A stretch of DNA of 64,000 nt, from NCBI GenBank assembly GCA_902760345.1, contig CACWFY010000010.1, positions 1 through 64,000 on the forward strand. Reading direction: 5' to 3'. How positions within the stretch are numbered: the stretch's first letter is position 1; each line of letters starts with the position of its first letter. The translations under genes were made by a program, and so were the position numbers. This document shows, one piece after another, positions 8,722 through 15,804 of this stretch. The stretch comes from an uncultured Bacteroidales bacterium (lineage in GTDB: Bacteria > Bacteroidota > Bacteroidia > Bacteroidales > Bacteroidaceae). The notes beneath the pieces were generated by a model that saw only the letters and a program-made list of their open reading frames with translations, was not told where the DNA came from and did no database searches.

Positions 8722-11064
8722 TTATGCAGACAGCTTGACATAGCGTATCTTCCTATCCATTGACGATGGATTAGCAGGCTGTTCCTTGATGAATCCGCTG
8801 GCCTTCCACTTGCAGATAATGCTGCGATAGGACGACTCTTCGAGTCCCAATCCCTTGATGTTTTTCACATCGTTGAGTGTGAACACCTCTGGCAGCTTGT
8901 CGTAGACAGACTTATTCTGAAGCGTCTTGACCACTGCGGGCTGGTTTTTTGCTTGTTGGCTCTCTATCTTCTGACAGAGCAGATGCATCTGGTTTTCGAG
9001 CACGTAGTCGGCCATCATCAGCATGAAGTCGATACAAGCCCTCGACTCACGTTCAGAGCCACTGAGCAGATGGAACACGACGGCACAGCGGAAGGCGATG
9101 ACTGCCGAACGCTTGCGGAGTTCATCCATGGCCTCGTCGGCATTCTTCAGAGCCTCCAGACGCTTCTCTTCCAACCACTTGTCGATGTGCTTACGCAGCA
9201 AGGGCGTGTCAACGAATCCGGTCTTGGATTGCAACAGCTCGGCAGCCTTCAGTACGGCTTCCTCTTGCTCTGGCGTCATCGGCTGGTACTTGGGAATCTT
9301 CGAGAAGCGCGTATCCGGCATCTCCGACATCAGCACACGACCGCCAAGACCGTTCTCCACATTGTCACCGTTGAAGCAGCGGTTGAAGGCGCCATAGGTG
9401 CCAAGGATGGTCCAGTTGTAGGCCACGTTCACCTCGCCCGACTCTGCCTGGTCGCTGTTGTAATCCTGTCCCCACTCTCCCCTATCGAACGAATAGCGAT
9501 AGACATCATACTTAGCCGACCACGAGCCAGCACCGTTGGTTTTCAACAGCGTGTCGAGCTCCTCGCCGAAGCTATAAATCGTATGACCCTGCGCATTCTT
9601 CAGACGCTTCAACAGCGTTGAGCACGAGATGGTGATGGGCACCTTGCGGATGACCAGTTCGGGCATCTCAACAGCTCGTTCGTTGGCCTTGCGAAGCTTG
9701 TTCTTTTTCTTCACGGCATCCTCCTGCTCACGAGCCTCACTTGACTGCTGCTTGATAGGACGCATCCACAGTTCGACAGCCTCCTTGACACTCGATTTAC
9801 CACCTGCCTGACGACCGATGATGAGTGCCATCAGTCCCAAGTACTGTTCCTTGTTGTCCGCATAACGCACAGACACCTGGTCGGCATAGGTCGCAGCGAT
9901 GGGCATCATGGCCGAGAGCACGTTCATCTGCATGTCCTTGGGAGCGTTCATCACGGGCTCTCGCAGTCCTGAGGGCAGCGCCTTCACATTCAGCTTACGC
10001 TTCTTCTTGGGCTGTTCTGCAGAAGCCTCAGTATCTTCCTGCTCCACATCTTCAATCTGCTCGCCAAAGGCCTCAGCGTGGATTTCACGCTGACGGCGGG
10101 TCAATGGGCGATTCAACTCGGTGTAGTTGGCGTAGAAGTCGCTGATGAGCTGCTGACAGTCCTTTTCTTCGGCATACGCAGGCATGCGAGTCCTGACTAC
10201 AGCCACCATCTGCTCCTTCGGCATCAGCTGGCAGGCACCAACCGAGAGGATGCTTCGCAGCGAGTTGTGGCGTACACCCTCTATCTGCAAGGCTCGCTCC
10301 GTCAGTCCTGCCTCCTCCATACAGAGGTCAAAGGCACGAAGGCAACCTTCATCGGCCTCAACCTGCTTCATCTCAGGAAAGAGCTCGGTCTGCTGAAACG
10401 TAGAATTTACACAACGGGGTCGGTTCTCCTGTGTAATTTTACGTCCATCGATGGTGAGTCCTCGTTTCTGGTAGGCCTCGCGACGAACTTTGAGTTCCTC
10501 ATCGGACAACACCTCATACCAATGCTCCGATCGGTAGATCTCCTGACGGGCATCAGTCACCAGAATGAAGCGTTCGGGCGACGTACAGCTGCTGTCGTAG
10601 GGCACGCCCAGGGCCTTACAGTAGGCCTGCTGTGCCTCCTCGATGGTCATGCCCACAGGGATGCGGATGTCGATGTGCAGCTTCTTACGGGCCGAATACT
10701 CCATGTGGAGCAGCATGTCTTTCCACTCGCCGCCCTCCTCATTATTAAGAAGGTACGCGCGAACAATAGCAGGCGCTACGGCCTCCACGTCGTCGATGTC
10801 GACACAGGTCTGAAAGAGGAAGGCCTCTGGGTCCATGTCAGCCTGCCGACGACGGTTGTCATTGAAGCGATAGTAGTGCGAGCATCGCACGGGCAGTTCG
10901 TCCTTCAAGGCGTCGTTGCCGCTACGGATGTCGTCCACCATCTTTGCCAGCCAAGGCTCGTGGGTCAGACGGTCGTACGCTGCGAGGTCATTTACGAAAG
11001 CCAGTCCTCGATTGGGCTTCTGTGCGCTGTTCAGCGCAATCTTTTTCAAAAGTTTTTCTTGCAT
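8722..11064 (-). CDS. BT4734-like primase / DUF3987 helicase-like protein
   Basis: A 780-residue protein. Residues about 50-190 match the BT4734/VirE N-terminal domain, a divergent archaeo-eukaryotic primase fold: CVDIDD near 88 (DxD) and RKKLHIDIRIP near 127. A charged linker follows. A DUF3987-type ATPase core has a Walker A GRQAGGKSS near 414 and a conserved FGEELDTLL region. The C-terminus (715-775) resembles a winged helix. Family members are linked to mobile-element replication or carried as accessory genes in Bacteroidota. I start at ATG 11064 because AGGAG lies seven bases upstream, an unusually good Shine-Dalgarno site here. It is the last gene of a three-gene leftward cassette and also has its own promoter. 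The domain call is good; the function is inferred. Confidence 0.82.
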   Translation of the reverse strand: MQEKLLKKIALNSAQKPNRGLAFVNDLAAYDRLTHEPWLAKMVDDIRSGNDALKDELPVRCSHYYRFNDNRRRQADMDPEAFLFQTCVDIDDVEAVAPAIVRAYLLNNEEGGEWKDMLLHMEYSARKKLHIDIRIPVGMTIEEAQQAYCKALGVPYDSSCTSPERFILVTDARQEIYRSEHWYEVLSDEELKVRREAYQKRGLTIDGRKITQENRPRCVNSTFQQTELFPEMKQVEADEGCLRAFDLCMEEAGLTERALQIEGVRHNSLRSILSVGACQLMPKEQMVAVVRTRMPAYAEEKDCQQLISDFYANYTELNRPLTRRQREIHAEAFGEQIEDVEQEDTEASAEQPKKKRKLNVKALPSGLREPVMNAPKDMQMNVLSAMMPIAATYADQVSVRYADNKEQYLGLMALIIGRQAGGKSSVKEAVELWMRPIKQQSSEAREQEDAVKKKNKLRKANERAVEMPELVIRKVPITISCSTLLKRLKNAQGHTIYSFGEELDTLLKTNGAGSWSAKYDVYRYSFDRGEWGQDYNSDQAESGEVNVAYNWTILGTYGAFNRCFNGDNVENGLGGRVLMSEMPDTRFSKIPKYQPMTPEQEEAVLKAAELLQSKTGFVDTPLLRKHIDKWLEEKRLEALKNADEAMDELRKRSAVIAFRCAVVFHLLSGSERESRACIDFMLMMADYVLENQMHLLCQKIESQQAKNQPAVVKTLQNKSVYDKLPEVFTLNDVKNIKGLGLEESSYRSIICKWKASGFIKEQPANPSSMDRKIRYVKLSA

Positions 11065-11155
11065 AATCAATCTCCTTTTTCTCTTATTAATAACTCTGTT
11101 TCTTGATCTCCGTTTTTTCGTGTGCGCGCCAGCACGATTTCCATCGATCGTGATG

Positions 11156-11163
11156 CAAAGTTA
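11156..11163 (-). promoter_or_regulatory. -7 box TAACTTTG of the primase-like gene
   Basis: TAACTTTG sits about 92 bases ahead of the ATG at 11064, with TTG/TTTTG roughly 20 bases upstream. The leader includes GATCGATGGAAATCG and ends in AAAAAGGAG. Independent expression from the two upstream genes is therefore likely. Confidence 0.55.
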
Positions 11164-11211
11164 CAACAAAAAAAGGCGCAAAACAATGGTTTTTTGCGTC
11201 TCAAAGGGAAA

Positions 11212-11258
11212 TGTCAAATAGATGTCAAACGGGTGTCAAAATGTCAACGGAATGTCAA
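11212..11258. repeat. Five iteron-like TGTCAA direct repeats
   Basis: TGTCAA begins at 11212, 11223, 11234, 11242 and 11253, giving spacings of 11, 11, 8 and 11 bases. Most copies read ATGTCAAA or ATGTCAAC. The last copy overlaps the TGA stop of the 214-residue gene. The array lies about 50 bases upstream of the -7 box of the primase-like gene, so it could be an operator or an origin-type iteron set. Confidence 0.7.
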
Positions 11259-11899
11259 ATATTTGGCCGTTTCGTTGTGTTTTTAGGCATTGTCAATGGC
11301 AGGAACAGGGCAGTAATCTCGCGAATCACGTCTTTGTCCTGCTCGTTCAAATTGAAGTCGAGGGTGCCTACGATGTCGTAGTTACCATAGTTGGCGCGAC
11401 GGATGGAGTTCTCCTTCACCTTGTCGCCCAACACCTGCTCTATCATGGCTCCGAAGGTTGCCTTGTTAGTTGTATTTGAAATGATGTCTTTGTACTTCAT
11501 AACACGCATGACGTGAGGCCACGTCCAATTGTCCTGACGTACATCCTCAGGCCGTTTGGCCTTGCGGCTCTGCGCTACGGGAATGTTCATACGGCGGTGG
11601 ATTTCATGGATGATGGCTACCAGCATACGTGCCTCCGTCTGATTGTTGCGGTAACGGCCCATGACACATCCTGGCAGCACCACCGGTTCTTGCTCAGCCT
11701 CGTCATTCAAAGCCACCTGCTTGGCTAATGCAGGGAAGTGCTCGTCAATGTCGCGCAGGGCAGCGTAGCCCTCAGCCTCGTGGTGGTTCGATATAAACCA
11801 ATCTTCCAACAACTGACGCAGGGGCTTAGCCTCTGCGGCTGTCTTCAGCGCTTTGGCATGCTCAACGACGAAATCGACAGGTATCAGACGGATGTTCAT
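11255..11899 (-). CDS. Hypothetical protein, middle gene of the IR-bounded cassette
   Basis: A 214-residue soluble protein that I do not recognise. It is mainly helical and charged, with no signal peptide or membrane span. It has a basic stretch near residue 125 (AQSRKAKRPEDVRQ) followed by WTWPHVMRVMKYKD. The C-terminal part is hydrophobic and acidic (EQDKDVIREITALFLPL). The basic patch would suit nucleic-acid contact, but that is speculation. It starts 15 bases after the previous gene's stop, with AAAGGA directly before the ATG. Its stop codon sits inside the TGTCAA array. It probably works with its two cassette neighbours. Confidence 0.7.
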   Translation of the reverse strand: MNIRLIPVDFVVEHAKALKTAAEAKPLRQLLEDWFISNHHEAEGYAALRDIDEHFPALAKQVALNDEAEQEPVVLPGCVMGRYRNNQTEARMLVAIIHEIHRRMNIPVAQSRKAKRPEDVRQDNWTWPHVMRVMKYKDIISNTTNKATFGAMIEQVLGDKVKENSIRRANYGNYDIVGTLDFNLNEQDKDVIREITALFLPLTMPKNTTKRPNI

Positions 11900-11914
11900 T
11901 CCTTTGACTGCGGG

Positions 11915-12580
11915 CTATTTTCTGGGTTCGTACATGTCGCAATAGATGGTGTCGATGGGGGCTGAGTTCAGACGGTCTACCACATCCTGATAGTCGAAGT
12001 CTACTGTGCGGAAGATTATTTTCGCGCCCAGCTCCTCCTTGTCAAGGATGTTCATATAGTCCATCAGCTGAGCCGACAACTGGCCGTACAAGTCATCGTG
12101 GTTGCCCGCCTCGAAATAGGCCTCGAAGTAGAAGTCAGCCGTGTCAGTAGCATAACAGAAACCCTCCTCCTTCATGAAGTCATTGATTTCAAGTTCTACA
12201 TGGAATTCGCGCACGGGTTCTTTGCTCGATGCCATCACAGGTAGTTGCAGGTCTGCCCCGCTTTCGCACAACTGGCCGTACAACTCATAAGCCGACGCAG
12301 GCACCTCTTCGTGCATGCCCATCTTGACAAACTTGGCAAACACTCTGGGGGAGATTTTTTCACCCACACGGCATACCACAGGCGTCTGCATACATTCCTC
12401 GCCTGGCGACAGCCAACCATCAGCCAGCTTCCGACCGCCAGCCACAATCGGGTAGCTCATGGCAAGCTGAGGGTGCTCATCGTCAACCACGAATAGTGCC
12501 CCTATCTGTCGGGCTATCACACCAGCGCTATAAATCAATTTGTCGCACTCGGGCATCGACATTATCTTCACATGCTTCAT
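11915..12580 (-). CDS. Hypothetical protein, first gene of the IR-bounded cassette
   Basis: A 221-residue protein of unknown family. The sequence is acidic and soluble, with several aromatic-rich segments (ADFYFEAYFEAGNHDDLYGQ near 150) and no recognisable catalytic motif. ATG 12580 was chosen because it follows the -7 box TAACTTTG at 12607-12614 and has AAGGTGT just upstream; a longer in-frame extension would begin before the transcription start. It heads the cassette and is probably co-transcribed with the 214-residue gene. Confidence 0.65.
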   Translation of the reverse strand: MKHVKIMSMPECDKLIYSAGVIARQIGALFVVDDEHPQLAMSYPIVAGGRKLADGWLSPGEECMQTPVVCRVGEKISPRVFAKFVKMGMHEEVPASAYELYGQLCESGADLQLPVMASSKEPVREFHVELEINDFMKEEGFCYATDTADFYFEAYFEAGNHDDLYGQLSAQLMDYMNILDKEELGAKIIFRTVDFDYQDVVDRLNSAPIDTIYCDMYEPRK

Positions 12581-12606
12581 ACACCTTATTATATTTATAG
12601 TGATTG

Positions 12607-12614
12607 CAAAGTTA
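12607..12614 (-). promoter_or_regulatory. -7 box TAACTTTG of the cassette
   Basis: TAACTTTG, 27 bases upstream of ATG 12580 and only 52 bases inside the right inverted repeat. The cassette thus carries its own promoter. Confidence 0.55.
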
Positions 12615-12665
12615 GTCATTATTTCCGACACCGCCAAACTTTCGTGATTCATTTTTTCGTTGCGC

Positions 12666-12692
12666 CGTTGCCTGTGTTGCGTAAGGTGTATA
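12666..12692 (-). repeat. Right copy of the 27-bp inverted repeat
   Basis: It is identical to the left copy on the opposite strand over all 27 bases. Inward it continues (minus strand) with GCGCAACG, giving GCAAC motifs spaced by nine bases as at the left end. Confidence 0.85.
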
Positions 12693-12776
12693 ATAGTAGA
12701 AAAACAGATTTCTATTTATCATAATCTTCAAAACACTATCCACTATCTCTTTTCTGCATACATAGATAGTGCTTAC

Positions 12777-12803
12777 GCAACGTTGGCAACGTTCGCAACG
12801 TTT
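12777..12803 (+). repeat. Three 9-bp GCAACGTTN direct repeats
   Basis: GCAACGTTG, GCAACGTTC and GCAACGTTT run in tandem. They are preceded by CTTAC, reproducing the CTTACGCAAC core of the inverted repeats, and followed at 12815 by GTTGCGTAAC in the opposite orientation. The spacer between this and the right repeat (12693-12770) contains ACTATC...GATAGT, which could pair. Confidence 0.75.
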
Positions 12804-12823
12804 TTTGCCTGCCGTTGCGTAAC

Positions 12824-13031
12824 AAGTGCCACTTCCATGGTCAACAAGTCCCACATCGGCGGTCAACAAGTCCCACATCGACGGGCAACAAGTCCCACAT
12901 CGACACGAAAGAAGTGCCACATCGACACGAAAGAAGTGCCACATTGAGCGGGTCAAAGTGGCACTTTCATGTGGTCAAAACGTAGTATTGACGGGCTGAA
13001 AACGTAGCTTTCGCAGCTTGAAAACGTAGGA
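12824..13031 (-). repeat. Ten-unit composite array with exact 22-bp period (copy 1)
   Basis: On the plus strand, seven units start with AAGTGCCA, AAGTCCCA or AAGTGGCA (12824, 12846, 12868, 12890, 12912, 12934, 12956). Three units start with AAACGTAG (12978, 13000, 13022). Every step is 22 bases. The first 8-10 bases of each unit are conserved and the rest varies; two adjacent units are nearly identical. The last unit runs into the stop codon of the XRE gene, so on the minus strand the array is the 3' flank of that gene. A related array lies at 43989-44197. Nothing else is seen in the 379-base gap. Confidence 0.85.
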
Positions 13032-13238
13032 TTAGTCCTCGCGATACTCCAGGATGTCGCCCGGCTGACAGTCTAGCGCCTCGCAGATGGCTTCCAGTGT
13101 CGAGAAGCGGATGGCCTTGGCCTTGCCCGTCTTCAGGATGGAGAGGTTGGCCTGGGTAATGCCTATCTTCTCGGCCAGCTCTTGTGATGACATCTTGCGA
13201 CGGGCCATCATCACATCGACGTTTACAATGATACTCAT
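13032..13238 (-). CDS. XRE-family helix-turn-helix regulator (YozG-like)
   Basis: A 68-residue protein that is essentially one Cro/C1-type HTH domain: SQELAEKIGITQANLSILKTG (about 17-37) gives the two DNA-contact helices, and ALDCQPGDILEY ends the domain as in YozG/YgzD-type regulators. Such proteins are typically encoded directly downstream of a DUF2975 membrane protein, as here (14 bases apart), and probably regulate that pair. The stop codon is overlapped by the 22-bp array. Confidence 0.88.
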   Translation of the reverse strand: MSIIVNVDVMMARRKMSSQELAEKIGITQANLSILKTGKAKAIRFSTLEAICEALDCQPGDILEYRED

Positions 13239-13252
13239 AAGCCTACAGACGT

Positions 13253-13850
13253 TTAGATGGTCAGTTCCTGTTCGTCCTTCAGGTCTTTACCCTTCAGGAT
13301 AATCTGCGAGAGAATCATCAGCACGAGGCCGAAGATGACGAAGTTGATGCGACACAAATATTTCGCCTTTGTAGACAGAACGTATCACCTTCAGGATGAT
13401 GACCAGCAGCCAGATAAGCAGTGGCAGCGTAGCACACGACAACAGCGTGTTGGTCAATATGTAATCGGGCGATGCTTTCTCGAAAGGCACCTTTAGCTTC
13501 ACTTTCTGCATCTCCACCATGCAGGGCTCTCCCTTCACGCTGCTATAGAGGAACTTGTCGTTGGCATCACGGATGGGTCTGACGGGAACGGTCACCTCGA
13601 ATGTCGGCTTGAACTGCACAGTCCATGAGGAGGAGGTGCCGATGGTGTCACGTTTGCCGCCAGTGGTATCCACATTGACTACCGTTTTCCTGTCGACTTT
13701 TGCAAACTCTTCCTTCAAGGAATCCAGGGTGAGCACCTCGCCATCGCGATTTTCATAATAATAACTCTCGAAATTGAACGTGAGGGTGATAGCAGAACCG
13801 ACCAGTACGATGGCCATCAGAGCGCTGTAAATCTTAAGCTTTTTGTTCAT
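13253..13850 (-). pseudogene. DUF2975 membrane protein with internal deletion and frameshift
   Basis: The intact part (to about residue 160) has an N-terminal membrane segment, an extracytoplasmic region and a second span, ending SVYKGEIFVS as DUF2975 proteins do. The open frame then runs into unrelated residues and stops at 13287. In the +1-shifted frame the next 33 codons read RINFVIFGLVLMILSQ and KGKDLKDEQELTI, the family's usual C-terminus, stopping at 13253. Intact relatives have roughly 40 more residues, including a third span, between these segments. A deletion at about 13350 joined them out of frame. The XRE partner remains intact. Confidence 0.75.
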
Positions 13851-13902
13851 AATTGATAAACTTTTATTGAAAAACGATAAAAATTTATCCTAAAAGAGAT
13901 TT

Positions 13903-14844
13903 TTACAGCGTCCACTCGTAGGTATCGTAGCAGACAGCGCGGCCTCCGAATCCCTCCTTCTGGTAGATCAGCGAGTCGTGCAGGTCACTATTATGGGGCA
14001 TGTTTGACGTACCCAAATCAATGAACTGTGCATCGGCAAAGGCACGATGGATAATATCATCATAGATGGCGTCAACGGCATGAAGACGTTTGCCAAGAGG
14101 TGATGCCGAGATATACTGGGAGTGGACAACGCCTTCGTTGATGTACAGCACAGTGCCTCCCAGCAGCTGGCCGTCGCACCCCTTGGCGACCCACAGCTGG
14201 ATATTGTCAGGGAAACGACTATGAAGCAGAAGTATCTCATCTATCGAATGAACGGGCCGAGCCTGGAACTTTTCCATCAGGTTAGCTGACAGGATGTCCC
14301 AAAACGCGGCAAAATCCTCGCTCCGCTCAACGGTAATGCCATTCTTTCGTGCCTTATTACTCGCATAACGACGGTCACGCTTCCACTTGACCAGTCTTTG
14401 GGGATTGATGGTTGACGACACGTCGCGCATCACCAAGCGTGCGCCGCACTTCAGATAGACAGCATACAGGTCTTCTTCTGACGGCAGACGGTGATAGATC
14501 CAAGGAACGGCCTTGTAAACCACACGGCTAAAACCCTCGTCACGCAGCCACACATTCAGCTCTGCAAACAGCGTACAGACATGGGCTGTCGTGTTCTCTG
14601 ACGACATCACCAGTCCGCCATACGACAGTCCCTGATGGGTATAGAGCGTCTCTCCTACCCTGTTGGCAGGCAAAAGTGCATACAGCCTGCCATCAAGATA
14701 GAACATCAACGAATGGTCGTCGAAGCGGTCGCGGTGGTAGTCCATGTAGTCGCGGAAGAACAGGAACGTGCCGTTCTTCGACTGCGCCACGAAGGCGTCC
14801 CACGCCGCCTTGTCGGCCTCGGTATATCGTCGGATTTCAAACAT
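13903..14844 (-). CDS. GNAT/FemAB-like acyltransferase
   Basis: A 313-residue protein built from two GNAT-like halves, as in FemAB and related aminoacyl or acyl transferases. It opens FEIRRYTEADKAAWDAFVAQSKNGTFLFF, a pattern common in this group (first part shown here covers residues 2-30). The C-terminal half has LLGGTVLYINEGVVHSQY (near 228) and a later FIDLGTSN segment. No signal peptide. It is nine bases after a membrane acyltransferase gene, at the end of a leftward run with rfbB, so modification of a surface glycan or cell-wall precursor is possible. The substrate cannot be read from sequence. Confidence 0.7.
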   Translation of the reverse strand: MFEIRRYTEADKAAWDAFVAQSKNGTFLFFRDYMDYHRDRFDDHSLMFYLDGRLYALLPANRVGETLYTHQGLSYGGLVMSSENTTAHVCTLFAELNVWLRDEGFSRVVYKAVPWIYHRLPSEEDLYAVYLKCGARLVMRDVSSTINPQRLVKWKRDRRYASNKARKNGITVERSEDFAAFWDILSANLMEKFQARPVHSIDEILLLHSRFPDNIQLWVAKGCDGQLLGGTVLYINEGVVHSQYISASPLGKRLHAVDAIYDDIIHRAFADAQFIDLGTSNMPHNSDLHDSLIYQKEGFGGRAVCYDTYEWTL

Positions 14845-14853
14845 TCGTATCTA

Positions 14854-15795
14854 TTAACGTAAAAGTCGTGAAAATATTATCTGAACAGTCCAGCTGACCA
14901 TCAGCGTGGCAAGGACACAAGCTGCGAGCATCAGCACGGCGGGCATGTCGGGCAGCCGATGCTGCAGACAGCCGATGAGCATCTGATGGGTGAGAAACAC
15001 GGGCATAGCCAGCGAGCCCAGAAAGAGCATGGGCTTAGACCGCAGCCAGCGCGACACACTACCCTGCTGTTGCACGAAAACCAAGATGAACGGCACCAGC
15101 ACCAGCCAATACATAGGCGCGTTGCGGAATTTGGCGTCAACATAGGGATAGGCCGCCAGCGACAGCACGACGACGACAACCAGCAACGGCTCTGCCCAAC
15201 GGCTGGCGGGAAAGGCTTTCCGCTCGTACCATCGGCAAAGGAGCATGCCCAGGTAGAAATCGACAAACCGCACCGCAGGAAACACGTAAAGCACGGCATT
15301 GACACGCTCGTAGGGCGTCAGCAAGTATACTGCGACATAGGCCGCAAGAATCGCCACAGACAGCTGTTTCGACAGATGGCGATAGGCCCAGGGAAAGAGC
15401 AGATAGCAGCACATCAGGCTCGACAGGAACCACGACACGCTGTTGCACGAGAAATACCAGCCGGCGTCAGGCACCCAACTCTGAAGCAGCAACAGATTGA
15501 GCAACACCTTCAGGTTCAGGGGCGAATGGCCCAGCAGCACCCACGCCAGCAGGCAGAGCAGATGGAGGGGATATAGCTTACGCAGGCGACGCCAAAGAAA
15601 ATGGCCATAGCGGAACGTACCATCGCGCAGCTGCCGCCCATAGCCCAGCGAACAGGCAAAGCCGCTGAGCAGAAAGAAAAATGCGACACCACAGTCGCCG
15701 CCTGCATCCAGCGCACGAATGTCACGATAGGCAAAGTGCGACAAGAAAATCAGCATCACAAAGATGAAGCGCAGCGACTGTAGTGTCTCGATCAT
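14854..15795 (-). CDS. Acyltransferase family 3 (OafA/NodX-like) membrane protein
   Basis: A 313-residue integral membrane O-acyltransferase with about ten hydrophobic segments. Family signatures appear early: SHFAYRDIRAL (near 19), GVAFFFLLSGF (near 36) and FLWRRLRKLYPLHLL (near 66). Members transfer acetyl or other acyl groups to sugars of polysaccharides, LPS or peptidoglycan. It is nine bases downstream of purT and nine bases upstream of the GNAT/FemAB-like gene, so the two transferases are probably co-expressed. Length is close to the family's core. Confidence 0.88.
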   Translation of the reverse strand: MIETLQSLRFIFVMLIFLSHFAYRDIRALDAGGDCGVAFFFLLSGFACSLGYGRQLRDGTFRYGHFLWRRLRKLYPLHLLCLLAWVLLGHSPLNLKVLLNLLLLQSWVPDAGWYFSCNSVSWFLSSLMCCYLLFPWAYRHLSKQLSVAILAAYVAVYLLTPYERVNAVLYVFPAVRFVDFYLGMLLCRWYERKAFPASRWAEPLLVVVVVLSLAAYPYVDAKFRNAPMYWLVLVPFILVFVQQQGSVSRWLRSKPMLFLGSLAMPVFLTHQMLIGCLQHRLPDMPAVLMLAACVLATLMVSWTVQIIFSRLLR

Positions 15796-15804
15796 TTCAC
15801 ACGC

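Larger units (their letters stand above)
8597..12709. mobile_element. Candidate inverted-repeat-bounded three-gene cassette
   Basis: Three leftward genes (two unknowns and a BT4734/DUF3987 primase-helicase-like protein) lie between a perfect 27-bp inverted repeat at 8614-8640 and 12666-12692. Weaker similarity continues outward for about a dozen bases on each side (ATCT...TTTTC-TAC). The interior holds two promoters and an 11-bp-period TGTCAA array. There is no transposase, recombinase or obvious target-site duplication, so mobility is inference. It could instead be a replication or defence module, or the repeats could be two copies of a dispersed element that happen to face each other. Confidence 0.4.

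Noticed and set aside
8614-12692. Cassette considered as a classical insertion sequence
   Set aside because: None of the three proteins has a transposase DDE/HUH/recombinase signature, and no target duplication flanks the repeats; reported as a candidate element only.
12612-12956. Minus-strand frame through the inverted repeat and 22-bp array (repeated MW..C.V-like residues)
   Set aside because: 22 is not a multiple of three, so the apparent amino-acid repetition is a by-product of the DNA repeat; no start or conservation evidence.
12824-13031. 22-bp array considered as a CRISPR array
   Set aside because: Conserved part is only 8-10 bases, spacers about 12 bases, two different heads, and no cas genes nearby.
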